This document shows positions 44,507 through 55,875 of a stretch of 64,000 nt of DNA, in pieces. The position numbers were made by a program, and so were the translations under genes. Position 1 is the stretch's first letter. Every line of letters starts with the position of its first letter. This DNA is from Pseudomonadota bacterium (lineage in GTDB: Bacteria; Pseudomonadota; Alphaproteobacteria; Kiloniellales; JACOMY01). The stretch covers positions 1 to 64,000 of the forward strand of contig JAKOWB010000231.1 in assembly GCA_029781795.1 (NCBI GenBank). Direction: 5' to 3'. Below the pieces are notes generated by a model. That model ran no database searches, was not told the origin of the DNA, and was given only the letters and a program-made list of their open reading frames with translations.

Positions 44507-47500
44507 CTACGCGCTCTCGCGCAGCGCCGCCGCGGCCTGCAGGTCGACCGAGACGAGCTGGGAGACGCCACGCTCGCCCATGGTGACGCCGTAGAGGCGG
44601 TCCATGCGCGCCATCGACAGTCGGTGGTGGGTGATGATGAGGAAGCGCGTGCCGGTCTCGGCCGCCAGTTCCTCCACCAGCGAGCAGAAGCGGTCGACGT
44701 TGGCGTCGTCCAGCGGCGCGTCCACCTCGTCCAGCACGCAGATCGGCGCCGGGTTGGTCAGGAACACGCCGAACAGCAGCGCCAGGGCGGTCAGCGCCTG
44801 CTCGCCACCGGACAGCAGCGAGAGCACCGAGAGGCGCTTGCCCGGCGGGCTGGCCATGATCTCCAGCCCGGCTTCCAGCGGGTCCTCCGCCTCGGTCAGG
44901 GAAAGGTGCGCGCGCCCGCCGCCGAAGAGGCGGACGAAGAGCTCGCTGAAGTGGCGGTTCACCGTCTCGAAGGCGGCCAGCAGACGCTCGCGCCCCTCGC
45001 GGTTCAGGCTGGCGATGCCCTGGCGCAGGCGGGCGATGGCGGCCACCAGGTCGCTGCGCTCGTTCTGCATGCCCTGGATCTGGGTCTCCAGCTCACCGGC
45101 CTCATGCTCGGCGCGCAGGTTGACCGGGCCGATGGTCTCGCGCTCGCGGGTCAGGCGGTTCAGCTTGCTGGCCAGCTCCTCGCGCCCCGGCAGCTCGGCG
45201 CCGGGATCGACCTCGGCCGCCGACAGCAGCCCGTCGAGGCCGCAGCCGATGCGCTCGGCGACGCGCGCGACCAGGGTCTCCAGCGCGATGCGGGTCTGCT
45301 CGCCGTGGCCTTCGGCGCGCACGCGGCCCTCGCGCGCCTCGGCCAGGCGCTGCTCGGCGGCCTTCAGGGCGCGCTGCGTCTCGACCTGCCTGGTCTCCGC
45401 CGCCGCCAGCGCGTCGGCGGCGTCGCGCCGCGCCTGGCTCGCGGTCTCGATCAGCGCCGCCAGCGCGGCCTGCTTCTCGGCGATGGCGGCGGGCTGCGCG
45501 CGCAGCGTCTCCAGCTCCGCCGTCAGCGTCGCCTCGCGCTCGCCGAGCTCGGTCAGGAAGCGCTGCGCCTCCTCCAGCCGCCGGCGCCAGGAGGTGCGCT
45601 CCTGCCCGATGGCGGCGAGGCGCGCCTTGGCGACCTCGGCCTCGCGCAGCAGGCGCTCCAGGGTCGAGCGGCAGCCGGTCATCAGGCCGCGGCTCTCGGC
45701 CAGCGTCGCCCGCGCCTCGGTCACCTGGCCGCGCAGCACGGCGAGATCGGGCAGGCCGGCCAGCTCGCCGGCGACGCCGTTGCGCTGGCCTTCCAGGTCC
45801 TGCCCCTCGGCGGTCAGGCGCTGCAGCGCCTCGCCCAGCGCGCCGAGGCGGCTTTCCAGCGCCGCCGCCTTGCGGGCCAGCGCCGCCTGGCGCTCGTTCG
45901 CCTGGTTGGCACGCTGGAAGGCGGCGTTCACCGCCTGGCGCGCCAGGCGCTCGGCCTCGATGGTCTCGTTGAGGCTGCTGCGGGTCTCCAGGTGGCGGGC
46001 GCGCCTGGCATCGAGGCCCGGCGCTTCGGCCTGCTGCTGCTGGCGCAGTTCGGCGAGGCGGTTCTTCTGCTGCAGCCGCTGCGCCGCCAGGGTCGGCGCG
46101 TCGGCCTTGGCGGTGAAGCCGTCCCAGCGCCAGAGGTCGCCGGCCTTGGTCACCAGCCGCTGGCCGGGAATCAGCAGCGGCTGCAGGCGCCGCCCGGTCT
46201 CGACGTCGGGCACCAGGCCGATCTGCGACAGGCGGCGCTGCAGCGGCGCCGGCCCGCGCACATAGAGGCCGAGGCTGGCGACGCCGTCCGGCAGGTGCGG
46301 CACGGGGTCCAGCGGCGGCAGCTCGGCCCAGTGCGCCGGCGCGGTCTCGTCCAAGGGCGCGTCGAGATCGTCGCCCAGCGCGGCGCCGAGCGCCGCCTCG
46401 AAGCCGGCCTCCACCGTCACCGCGTCGACGGCGGCCGGCCAGAGCGCGACCTCCTTCGGCTCCACCACCGAAGCGAGGGCGGCGATCTCCGCCGTCAGGC
46501 GATTGTGGCTCTTCTCCACCTCGGCCAGGGCCTGGCGCGCCTGCTCCTCGGCCTGGCGCGCCTGGGCCAGGGTCTGCACCGCGGCCTCGGCCGCCTCGCG
46601 CGTGGCGGCGACGGCGGAGTTGGCTTCGTGCAGCTCGGTCTCGGCGGCCGCCAGGGCGCCGCCCTGGTCGCGCTCGGCCGTAAGCTTCGCGTGCTCGGCC
46701 GCGGCCTCCTGCTGCTGGCGCTGATGACGCTGCAGGCGGCCGGCGATCTCGTCGGCGCGGCGGCGCAGCGCCTGGGCCCGCGCCTCGTCGGCGGCGAGCT
46801 GGCGGGTCAGTGCCTCCAGCGCCTGCTCCTGCTTGGTGACGCGCTCGCCGGCGGCGGCCAGCTCCTGCTCGGCCGCCTGGCGGGCGGTCTCGGCCTCGGG
46901 GCGGAAGGCCTCGATGGCCTCGGCCTCGCGGGCCAGGTGCTCGTCGGCCTGGCGGGCGTCCTCGGCCTGCGATTCGGCGCGGCCGCGGTCCTGGCCCATC
47001 TGCTGGCGGCGCTGCTCGGCGGCTCTCGTCTGCGCCTCGACCTGCGCCAACTCGCGCGCCAATGCCTCGCGGTCCAGGGTCAGGCGCTGCAGGCGCGCGG
47101 CCGCCTCGGCCTCGCCCTGGCGCAGGCCGGGCAGCAGCTCGGCCGCTTCCGCCTCGGCCGTGGTCGCCGCGGCCACCGCCTCGGTCGATTCGGCGACGAG
47201 CTGTCCCGCCGCTTCCAGCGCCGCCTCGGCCTCGGCCAGCGCCTGCTTGGTCGCCTCGGCCTCGAGGTGCAGCAGCAGCGCCTCGTGCCGGCGCATCTGC
47301 TCGGCGACATTGCGATAGCGCGTCGCCTGGCGCGCCTGCTTCTTCAGCGCGCCGAGCTGGTTCTCCAGCGTCTTGATGACGTCGTCGAGGCGCGCGAGGT
47401 TGGTTTCCGCCGCCTTCAGGCGCAGCTCGGCCTCGTGCCGGCGGCTGTGCAGGCCGGTGATGCCGGCGGCCTCCTCCAGCAGCGCGCGGCGGTCGGTCGG

Positions 47501-47971
47501 CTTGGCGTTGATGATGGCGCCGATGCGCCCCTGGCTCACCAGCGCGGTGGAGTGCGCGCCGCTGGCGGCGTCGGCGAACAGAAGCTGCACGTCGCGCGCC
47601 CGCACGTCGCGGCCGTTGATCTCGTAGCCCGAGCCCTGGCCGCGCTCGATGCGGCGCGTGACCTCCAGCTCGCTCTCCTCGTTGAACTGCGGCGCCGCCT
47701 TGCGGTCGCTGTTGTCCAGGGTCAGCGACACCTCGGCGACGTTGCGCGCCGGGCGCGCCTGGGTGCCGGCGAAGATGACGTCGTCCATCTCGCCGCCGCG
47801 CATGCGCTTGGCCGAGGTCTCGCCCATCACCCAGCGCAGCGCCTCGACCAGGTTCGACTTGCCGCAGCCGTTCGGGCCGACGATGCCGGTCGTGCCGTTG
47901 CCGATCACCAGCTCGGTCGGATCGACGAAGGACTTGAACCCGGTCAGCCGGAGCTTGGAAAACTGCACCAC
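44507..47971 (-). CDS. smc: Chromosome segregation protein SMC
   Basis: 1154-residue condensin ATPase. Walker A is GIVGPNGCGKSN (32-39) and the signature/Walker B are LLSGGEQALTALALLFG and CVLDEVDAPLDD near the C-terminus. Two very long Ala/Glu/Arg-rich coiled coils flank a hinge at about residues 510-640. The GTG at 47971 follows GAGGGGG; a second GTG is the next codon. It starts only 25 bases after a strong hairpin behind the dsbA-like gene. scpA/scpB partners are not in the window. Confidence 0.96.
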   Translation of the reverse strand: MVQFSKLRLTGFKSFVDPTELVIGNGTTGIVGPNGCGKSNLVEALRWVMGETSAKRMRGGEMDDVIFAGTQARPARNVAEVSLTLDNSDRKAAPQFNEESELEVTRRIERGQGSGYEINGRDVRARDVQLLFADAASGAHSTALVSQGRIGAIINAKPTDRRALLEEAAGITGLHSRRHEAELRLKAAETNLARLDDVIKTLENQLGALKKQARQATRYRNVAEQMRRHEALLLHLEAEATKQALAEAEAALEAAGQLVAESTEAVAAATTAEAEAAELLPGLRQGEAEAAARLQRLTLDREALARELAQVEAQTRAAEQRRQQMGQDRGRAESQAEDARQADEHLAREAEAIEAFRPEAETARQAAEQELAAAGERVTKQEQALEALTRQLAADEARAQALRRRADEIAGRLQRHQRQQQEAAAEHAKLTAERDQGGALAAAETELHEANSAVAATREAAEAAVQTLAQARQAEEQARQALAEVEKSHNRLTAEIAALASVVEPKEVALWPAAVDAVTVEAGFEAALGAALGDDLDAPLDETAPAHWAELPPLDPVPHLPDGVASLGLYVRGPAPLQRRLSQIGLVPDVETGRRLQPLLIPGQRLVTKAGDLWRWDGFTAKADAPTLAAQRLQQKNRLAELRQQQQAEAPGLDARRARHLETRSSLNETIEAERLARQAVNAAFQRANQANERQAALARKAAALESRLGALGEALQRLTAEGQDLEGQRNGVAGELAGLPDLAVLRGQVTEARATLAESRGLMTGCRSTLERLLREAEVAKARLAAIGQERTSWRRRLEEAQRFLTELGEREATLTAELETLRAQPAAIAEKQAALAALIETASQARRDAADALAAAETRQVETQRALKAAEQRLAEAREGRVRAEGHGEQTRIALETLVARVAERIGCGLDGLLSAAEVDPGAELPGREELASKLNRLTRERETIGPVNLRAEHEAGELETQIQGMQNERSDLVAAIARLRQGIASLNREGRERLLAAFETVNRHFSELFVRLFGGGRAHLSLTEAEDPLEAGLEIMASPPGKRLSVLSLLSGGEQALTALALLFGVFLTNPAPICVLDEVDAPLDDANVDRFCSLVEELAAETGTRFLIITHHRLSMARMDRLYGVTMGERGVSQLVSVDLQAAAALRESA

Positions 47972-47996
47972 GCGCTGCTACCCCCTCTGGATAAGA

Positions 47997-48033
47997 CGCC
48001 CCGCGGCCGGCGCTCCGGCCCGGCCGCGGGGCG
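47997..48033 (-). terminator. 14-bp hairpin between dsbA-like gene and smc
   Basis: Perfect 14-bp arms (CGCCCCGCGGCCGG with CCGGCCGCGGGGCG) and a 9-base loop start 10 bases past the dsbA-like stop. On the minus strand the tail is TCTTATCC, only partly T-rich. With 25 bases left before smc there is little space for a separate promoter, so partial read-through (attenuation) is likely. Confidence 0.5.
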
Positions 48034-48043
48034 CGGTACCTTG

Positions 48044-48682
48044 TCAGCCCTGCAGGATCTGGATCGCCTTGGACAGATCCTCGTAGGTCTTGGGCTGCAC
48101 CTTCTCGCCGTTCAGGATGATGGTCGGCGTGCCCTTGATGTCGTAGGTGGCGGTGGCGTAGTCGACGCGGTCGAGGATCTTGTTCAGCACCGCCTCGTCG
48201 TTGACGCACTGGTCGAAGCGCGCCTGGTCGAAGCCGGCGAGCTGCGCGACCTTGAAGAGCGCGCCGGCCGTGTCCTCGGCCGTCAGCCACTCCGCCTGCT
48301 GCTTGAAGACCAGGTCGATGAAGCCGAAGAAGGCCTCGCCCTGCAGGCACTCCGACACCATCGCCGCCCAGAGCGCCGGGGCGTTCAGCGGGAAGTGCCG
48401 GTAGACGTAGAGCAGCTTGCCGCTGTCGATCCAGTCGGTCTTCAAGCTCGGCATGATCGTCTCGTTGAAGTGCGCGCAGTGCGGGCACGAGAGCGAGGCG
48501 TACTCGATCATCACCGCCTTGGCCGCCGGGTTGCCCAGCGTGCGGTCGTCCAGGAAGAGGCCGGTCGCCGGGTCGAGGCCGGCCGGCGGATCGGCCGCCA
48601 GCGCCAGTCGCCCAGCCAGCGGCAGGCTCGCCGCCGCCACGCCCAAACCCAGCCCGCCCAACAGGATCTGCCGTCTGTTCAT
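48044..48682 (-). CDS. DsbA family thiol-disulfide protein, exported
   Basis: 212 residues. The leader MNRRQILLGGLGLGVAAASLPLAGRLALA resembles a Tat signal (RRQIL). The thioredoxin domain has CPHC (C66, C69) in YASLSCPHCAHFNET and the cis-proline loop KGTPTIILNG; the helical insert is between them. It should act in the periplasm as an oxidase or isomerase of disulfides. It resembles the DsbA-like proteins often found upstream of smc in alphaproteobacteria. Confidence 0.92.
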   Translation of the reverse strand: MNRRQILLGGLGLGVAAASLPLAGRLALAADPPAGLDPATGLFLDDRTLGNPAAKAVMIEYASLSCPHCAHFNETIMPSLKTDWIDSGKLLYVYRHFPLNAPALWAAMVSECLQGEAFFGFIDLVFKQQAEWLTAEDTAGALFKVAQLAGFDQARFDQCVNDEAVLNKILDRVDYATATYDIKGTPTIILNGEKVQPKTYEDLSKAIQILQG

Positions 48683-48890
48683 CGTCCTACCTACTAGATG
48701 TTGTGCATCCTAGGACGGCGCTTTACGACGTCTCAAGCGCCGAGTTGTCCACAGGGGCGCCAGGTCCGCCGGGCGGGGGCCGTCCGCCACCCAGGCATCT
48801 TTTCGCTATGTATTACGCGGGCATCTTGTCCGCCGTTGGGCATAGCGCAAGGGACCGGGGATCACAAATCCGCGGGTCAGGCCGCCGCCG

Positions 48891-49376
48891 CTACTTCTTC
48901 TCCCGCAGCGCGTCCCTGAGGCGCGTCAGCGCCTCATCCAGGCCGGCATCGCCGGTCGTCGGCAAGGGCGCTGCCGGCTCGGGCTTGCGCCTTGCCTTTG
49001 GCCGAGACGTCGCGCCGGCGGCCGGAACCCTGCGCTCGACCTGCCTCAGGCGCAGGCGGGCGATGGCCGGATAGCCGAGCCAGGCGTTGATCCGCTCGAT
49101 GAGCTGCGGAGCGCGGTGCTGCAACTCCAGCGCGGCGCCGCCGTCGCAAGCCAGTTCCAGCACGCCGCCCAGGCGCTCGGCCGGGCGGTCGAAGCGCACC
49201 TTCAGCGGCCGCGCCAGGGCGGCCAGTTCCTCGCCGACGATGGTCGGCCAGTCGAGCAGGAGTTGCGTCTCGGCCAGCGGCCGGTCCTTGACCAGCGGCT
49301 TGACGACGCGGCCCAGGCTCTCGCCCAGGGGGCGGAGGCCGCGCTGGCGGCGATCCGGCGGCGTATCCTTGGCCAT
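48891..49376 (-). CDS. dciA: DUF721 protein, DciA-type helicase loader
   Basis: 161 residues. The N-terminal 95 residues are the DUF721 domain (LGESLGRVVKPLVKDRPLAETQLLLDWPTIVGEELAALARPLKV; ALELQHRAPQLIERINAWLGYPAIARLRL). In bacteria lacking DnaC this family loads the replicative helicase DnaB; that role is known from other species. The C-terminal 60 residues are a basic, Pro/Ala-rich tail. The ATG at 49376 gives the usual MAKD start. Divergent from mutY. Confidence 0.88.
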   Translation of the reverse strand: MAKDTPPDRRQRGLRPLGESLGRVVKPLVKDRPLAETQLLLDWPTIVGEELAALARPLKVRFDRPAERLGGVLELACDGGAALELQHRAPQLIERINAWLGYPAIARLRLRQVERRVPAAGATSRPKARRKPEPAAPLPTTGDAGLDEALTRLRDALREKK

Positions 49377-49486
49377 GTGCCTTTCTGTCACCGCTGGCCG
49401 CGCCCTGGCAATGGTCCGGGGCAGTGGAAGAACTGGGCCAAGGCCGACGCTTGGCCGGAGGCTTCGGCTGTGCCAAGGCTTCCGCC

Positions 49487-50614
49487 ATGCCCCTGGGTCC
49501 GCTGCAATCCGCCCTGCTTACCTGGTACGACCGCGCGCGGCGCGTGCTGCCCTGGCGCGCCGGGCCCGGCGAGACGGCCGATCCCTACCGCGTCTGGCTC
49601 AGCGAGATCATGCTGCAGCAGACCACGGTGGCGGCCGTGGTGCCCTACTACGAGCGCTTCCTCGCCCGCTTCCCGACGGTGGAGGCGCTGGCCGCCGCGC
49701 CGCTGGAGGCGGTGCTGCCGCTCTGGGCCGGCCTCGGCTACTACGCCCGGGCGCGCAACCTGCACGCCTGCGCTCGCGTCCTTGTGGCCGAGCATGGCGG
49801 GCGTTTCCCGCGCGACCTCGCGGCGCTGAAGGCGCTGCCCGGCATCGGCGACTACACCGCCGCCGCCATCGCTTCCATCGCCTTCGACCAGCCGGCGGCG
49901 CCGGTCGACGGCAACTGGGAGCGCGTGGTGGCGCGCCTCTATGCCGTGACGCAGCCACTGCCGGCGGCCAAGGGCGAGCTGCGCACCCTGGCGGCGGCGC
50001 TGATGCCGGAACGGCGCGCCGGCGACTTCGCCCAGGCGGTGATGGACCTCGGCGCCACGGTCTGCACCCCGGCGAAACCGCGCTGCCTCATCTGCCCGCT
50101 GCAGCCCTGGTGCCAGGCCAACGCCATCGGCCTCGCCGAGGCCTTGCCGGCGCGCGAGCCCAAGGCCGAGCGGCCGACACGCTATGGCGCGGCCTTCCAC
50201 CTCTGGCGCGCCGACGGCGCCGTGCTGCTGACCCGCCGCCCGCCCAAGGGCCTGCTGGGCGGCATGATGGAGCTGCCGGGCACGCCCTGGCTCGCCAGCC
50301 CGCAGGACGAGATGGCCTGGCTCAGCCAGGCGCCGGGGCGCGCCGCCTGGCGGCGCCTGGCCGGCACGGTCGGCCACACCTTCACCCACTTCCATCTGGA
50401 ACTGGCGCTCTTCGTCGCCGAGCGGCCGGTGGCGGCGCATGACCTGCCGGGCGAGGCGCGCTGGGTCGCGCCGGCCGACCTGGGGCAGGAGGCCCTGCCC
50501 AGCCTGATGCGGAAGCTCCTGAAGCGCAGCCTAGCCGAAGCCGCTCAGAGCGGCAGCATCAGCCGCGGCCCGACCGAGACGAAGCCCAAGCGGCGGCCAA
50601 GGGCCATCGAGTAG
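49487..50614 (+). CDS. mutY: A/G-specific adenine glycosylase
   Basis: 375-residue base-excision enzyme that removes adenine opposite 8-oxoguanine. The catalytic glutamate is in WLSEIMLQQTTV (E40), the HhH-GPD segment is LPGIGDYTAAAIASIAF, the aspartate is in APVDGNWERVV, and the [4Fe-4S] cysteines are in CTPAKPRCLICPLQPWC. A C-terminal NUDIX-like domain senses oxoguanine. The last 25 residues are a basic tail that abuts the AT-rich island. The ATG at 49487 follows AAGG; an upstream GTG frame (49424) is less likely. Confidence 0.95.
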   Translation: MPLGPLQSALLTWYDRARRVLPWRAGPGETADPYRVWLSEIMLQQTTVAAVVPYYERFLARFPTVEALAAAPLEAVLPLWAGLGYYARARNLHACARVLVAEHGGRFPRDLAALKALPGIGDYTAAAIASIAFDQPAAPVDGNWERVVARLYAVTQPLPAAKGELRTLAAALMPERRAGDFAQAVMDLGATVCTPAKPRCLICPLQPWCQANAIGLAEALPAREPKAERPTRYGAAFHLWRADGAVLLTRRPPKGLLGGMMELPGTPWLASPQDEMAWLSQAPGRAAWRRLAGTVGHTFTHFHLELALFVAERPVAAHDLPGEARWVAPADLGQEALPSLMRKLLKRSLAEAAQSGSISRGPTETKPKRRPRAIE

Positions 50615-50629
50615 CAGCTAGTCAGACGG

Positions 50630-50990
50630 AGCTAGACGGTGGAGCTCGTCATATTTCTTACTATAGCGGGCCTGATAGTGATCTTGCTTTACAAGATTCA
50701 TAGGTTGTTAGGCGTCATATACGCCGCCATAGAAGCGAAGAAAGTAACGGGACTAACTCGGGCAGATTCTATCGAATCACTTTGTAGCGTACTGTATACA
50801 ATATTTAATCTGTCTGATAATAAGAGAAAGAAATATTTGATAATGAAACAAAACTGGCCGTCATTAATTATACTTGTAAGATCGAGCGAGATAGCAGTTT
50901 TTGTAATGATAATTTTTCTTTTAACTAATATGAAAGCACGCTGAGAGAATACCACGGAAGCGTAGAAAACGGGTCATTCAGCCCCCCCCA
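50630..50990. other. AT-rich island between mutY and GNAT remnant
   Basis: About 360 bases whose base content drops from roughly 70 to 30 percent GC with sharp edges. No terminal repeats, integrase or tRNA are visible at the edges; the right edge is a C-run (CAGCCCCCCCC-like) near 50980. It holds one orphan gene and adjoins a truncated acetyltransferase, as if inserted with loss of DNA. Confidence 0.7.
50639..50944 (+). CDS. Orphan small membrane protein in AT-rich island
   Basis: 101 residues. An N-terminal membrane helix (residues 1-18, VIFLTIAGLIVILLY) and a C-terminal one (about 78-96, SEIAVFVMIIFLLTNM) flank a basic central segment with DNKRKKYLIMKQ. No family was recognised. The GTG start has GGAG 7 bases upstream. 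Codon use is totally unlike neighbours (AAA, ATT, TTA, AGA codons); bases 50761-50940 are 30 percent GC. It is probably a recent acquisition. Translation is plausible but unproven. Confidence 0.55.
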   Translation: MELVIFLTIAGLIVILLYKIHRLLGVIYAAIEAKKVTGLTRADSIESLCSVLYTIFNLSDNKRKKYLIMKQNWPSLIILVRSSEIAVFVMIIFLLTNMKAR

Positions 50991-51018
50991 ATTGCGATGA
51001 CTCAGAGTTCTGAATGCA

Positions 51019-51192
51019 TGGAAGCCCGTGGAGCATATCCTCGCCCGGCCGCCAAGCGCTGGTGGCCTCCAACCTCGCCAGCGGCGTCACCTTCTCCGGC
51101 GGCAGCAGGGTGCCCAGCAGGCGGTGCACCAGCAACGCCACGGCGGGCGCGTCGGCGGCCCCGGCCATGCGAATCGTCGGCGTCTCGGTCAT
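51019..51192 (-). pseudogene. GNAT acetyltransferase N-terminal remnant
   Basis: 58 codons from an ATG at 51192 read TIRMAGAADAPAVALLVHRLL, then LPPEKVTPLARLEAT, which looks like the first helix and loop of a GNAT acetyltransferase. Similarity ends at about 51019, where the frame runs on into unrelated sequence and stops at 50974. The acetyl-CoA motif A is missing. The break lies at the edge of the AT-rich island. Confidence 0.55.
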
Positions 51193-51252
51193 GGCCGCTG
51201 GACAGCGCGCGCCCCGCGGCTTGACCACTTCCACCTGCTGCCCCGCTCTTCC

Positions 51253-51373
51253 CTGTCACCCCGGCCGAAGAGCCGGGGCGCATGTGGCGGCCATCGCCGG
51301 CGCAGGGTCCTTCATGCCGCCCAAGCTCAGTCATGGCTCCCGGCTCTACGCTGCGCTTCGGCCGGGATGACAG
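51253..51373. repeat. Intergenic inverted-repeat element, family A copy 2
   Basis: 121 bp with the same ends as the copy at 15255-15374: CTGTCACCCCGGCCGAAG at the left and CTTCGGCCGGGATGACAG at the right, inverted with one mismatch. The interior differs from copy 1. It sits between the GNAT remnant and the YciI-type gene. Confidence 0.75.
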
Positions 51374-51388
51374 TGGAGTGGGCTCGCC

Positions 51389-51679
51389 TCAGATCAGACG
51401 CCTGCCGCCGGCGAAGACCTGGCGCCAGGCGAGGATGCGGACGCTGTCGCGCAGGCCGCTGGGCCAGAAGGGATCGGCCTCGACCAGCGCCCGCGCGGCG
51501 GCGACGTCGGCCGCCTCGACCAGCCAGAGGCCGCCCGCCCCCTCGGCCCCGTCGAGCAGCGGGCCGGCGGCCAGCACCGCCGCGCGGTTGGCCTCCAGGA
51601 AAGCCAGGTGCGCCGGCATGAGGCGCGGCCGCTCGCCGGCGCGGGCGGGATCGTCGGTGAAGAGCACGGCGAAGAGCAT
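51389..51679 (-). CDS. YciI family protein
   Basis: 96-residue ferredoxin-like protein of the YciI family: LFAVLFTDDPARAGERPRLMPAHLAFLEANRAA at the N-terminus, with the group histidine (HLAFL), and GLWLVEAADVAAARALVEADPFW in the middle. Members are small dimers with possible dehydrochlorinase-like chemistry; the role is unknown. It is divergent from the LysR-type gene with 97 bases between starts, so it is a likely target of that regulator. Confidence 0.9.
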   Translation of the reverse strand: MLFAVLFTDDPARAGERPRLMPAHLAFLEANRAAVLAAGPLLDGAEGAGGLWLVEAADVAAARALVEADPFWPSGLRDSVRILAWRQVFAGGRRLI

Positions 51680-51776
51680 GGCCTGGGTCCTTTCCTTTGC
51701 CTGGCCGCCATCCTCCACCGCTGCCGACCTGCGAAAAATCCGGACCTTTGCCCAGTCGATCTGCGAGAATGCAGCT

Positions 51777-52607
51777 ATGGATTGGGACCATCTGCGCTTC
51801 GTGCTGGCCGCCGGACGGGCCGGCACCCTGGCCGGCGCGGCGCGGCGCCTCGGCGTCGACCAGACCACCGTGGGGCGGCGGCTGGCGGCGGCCGAGGCGG
51901 CGCTGGGAACGCGCCTCTTCGACCGGGTCGAGGGGCGCCTCAGGCCCACCGCCGCCGGTACCGCCGCGCTGGCACGGGCCGAGCGGATGGAGCGCGCCGC
52001 GGCGGAGCTGGATGGAGGCGGGGATGGCGGCGGCGGGCTGGTGCGCCTGACCGCCGTGCCGCTGCTGGCCAATCGCCTGCTGGTGCCGGCGCTGCCCGCG
52101 CTGACGGCGGCGCGCCCGGGCCTGCGGCTGGAACTGCTGGCCGAGCCGCGCAACCTCAGCCTGACCCGGCGCGAGGCCGACCTGGCGCTGCGCCTCGCCC
52201 GGCCGGAACAGGGCGGCGCCACCCTGGCGCGGCGCCTCGGCCGGCTGGACTATGCGGTCTATGGTCCGCGCCGGGTCCCGCGCCGGCGCGGCGCGGAGCC
52301 CCTGCCCTGGATCGGCTACGAGGAGGGCCTGGCCCACATCCCGCCGGCGCGCTGGCTGGCGGCGGCCGAGGGGCCGCGCGCCCCGCTGGCGGTGCAGGAT
52401 GCCGAGACGCTGTGGCAGGCGCTCGCCGCCGGCCTGGGGAAGAGCCTGCTGCCCTGCCGCCTGGCCGACGCCGAGCCGGCGCTCCGGCGCCTCGACCCGG
52501 CCGTTGCCCTGACCCGCGAGGTCTGGCTGCTGCGCCACGCCGACCAGCGCGGCGAGCCGGCGGTGGAAGCCGCCGTCGCCTGGCTGGAGGGGATCTTCGC
52601 GACCTAG
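51777..52607 (+). CDS. LysR-family transcriptional regulator
   Basis: 276 residues. The N-terminal winged helix is typical: DWDHLRFVLAAGRAGTLAGAARRLGVDQTTVGRRLAAAEAALGTRLF. A shortened effector-binding domain follows (VRLTAVPLLANRLLVPALPAL; LALRLARPEQGGATLARRLGRLDYAVYG), about 20-30 residues shorter than average. It probably controls the divergent yciI-like gene and itself. The inducer is unknown. It is convergent with gcvP, 8 bases apart. Confidence 0.9.
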   Translation: MDWDHLRFVLAAGRAGTLAGAARRLGVDQTTVGRRLAAAEAALGTRLFDRVEGRLRPTAAGTAALARAERMERAAAELDGGGDGGGGLVRLTAVPLLANRLLVPALPALTAARPGLRLELLAEPRNLSLTRREADLALRLARPEQGGATLARRLGRLDYAVYGPRRVPRRRGAEPLPWIGYEEGLAHIPPARWLAAAEGPRAPLAVQDAETLWQALAAGLGKSLLPCRLADAEPALRRLDPAVALTREVWLLRHADQRGEPAVEAAVAWLEGIFAT

Positions 52608-52615
52608 TCGGCTGA

Positions 52616-55474
<2,859 letters not shown>

Positions 55475-55487
55475 GGCTGCTGCTCCC

Positions 55488-55865
55488 TCAATGGCCGCCG
55501 GCGGCGGTGAAGGCGGCATAGCCCGCCTCGTCCATCAGCGCGGCGAGCTCGCCGGCGTCGCTCAGCTTCAGCTTGAAGAACCAGGCGGCGCCCTCGGGGT
55601 CGGCGTTGACCTTGGCCGGGTCGTCGACCAGCGCGGCGTTGACCTCGGTCACGGTGCCGCCGACCGGGGTGAAGACCTCGCTCGCCGCCTTCACCGATTC
55701 GACCACGGCGATCTGGTCGTGCGCGGCGACGCTGCGCCCGACCTCGGGCAGCTCGACGAAGACCACGTCGCCCAGCTGCTCCTGCGCGAAGTTGCTGATG
55801 CCGACCGTGGCGATGTCGCCGGAAACGCTCACCCACTCGTGGTCCTTGCTGTAGCGCTTGCTCAT
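55488..55865 (-). CDS. gcvH: Glycine cleavage system H protein
   Basis: 125-residue lipoyl carrier that shuttles the aminomethyl group between P, T and L proteins. The lipoylated lysine is K59 in [55 protein letters not shown] is the standard N-terminal part. It starts 10 bases after gcvT. Confidence 0.97.
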   Translation of the reverse strand: MSKRYSKDHEWVSVSGDIATVGISNFAQEQLGDVVFVELPEVGRSVAAHDQIAVVESVKAASEVFTPVGGTVTEVNAALVDDPAKVNADPEGAAWFFKLKLSDAGELAALMDEAGYAAFTAAGGH

Positions 55866-55875
55866 GGCTCTCTCC

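Noticed and set aside
44624-48697. Open frame of over 1300 codons on the plus strand across smc and the dsbA-like gene
   Set aside because: It is a shadow of the smc coiled coil. The stop-free antisense frame comes from GC-rich codon bias; the product is low complexity and crosses gene borders.
48745-48753. TTGTCCACA, a DnaA-box-like 9-mer near dciA
   Set aside because: It is a single copy with one mismatch to the consensus, with no AT-rich unwinding region or further boxes, so there is no case for a replication origin.
50698-50955. Minus-strand 85-codon open frame inside the AT-rich island
   Set aside because: It overlaps the plus-strand gene that has a proper ribosome site and better helix pattern; the minus frame has no such site. 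It cannot be fully excluded.
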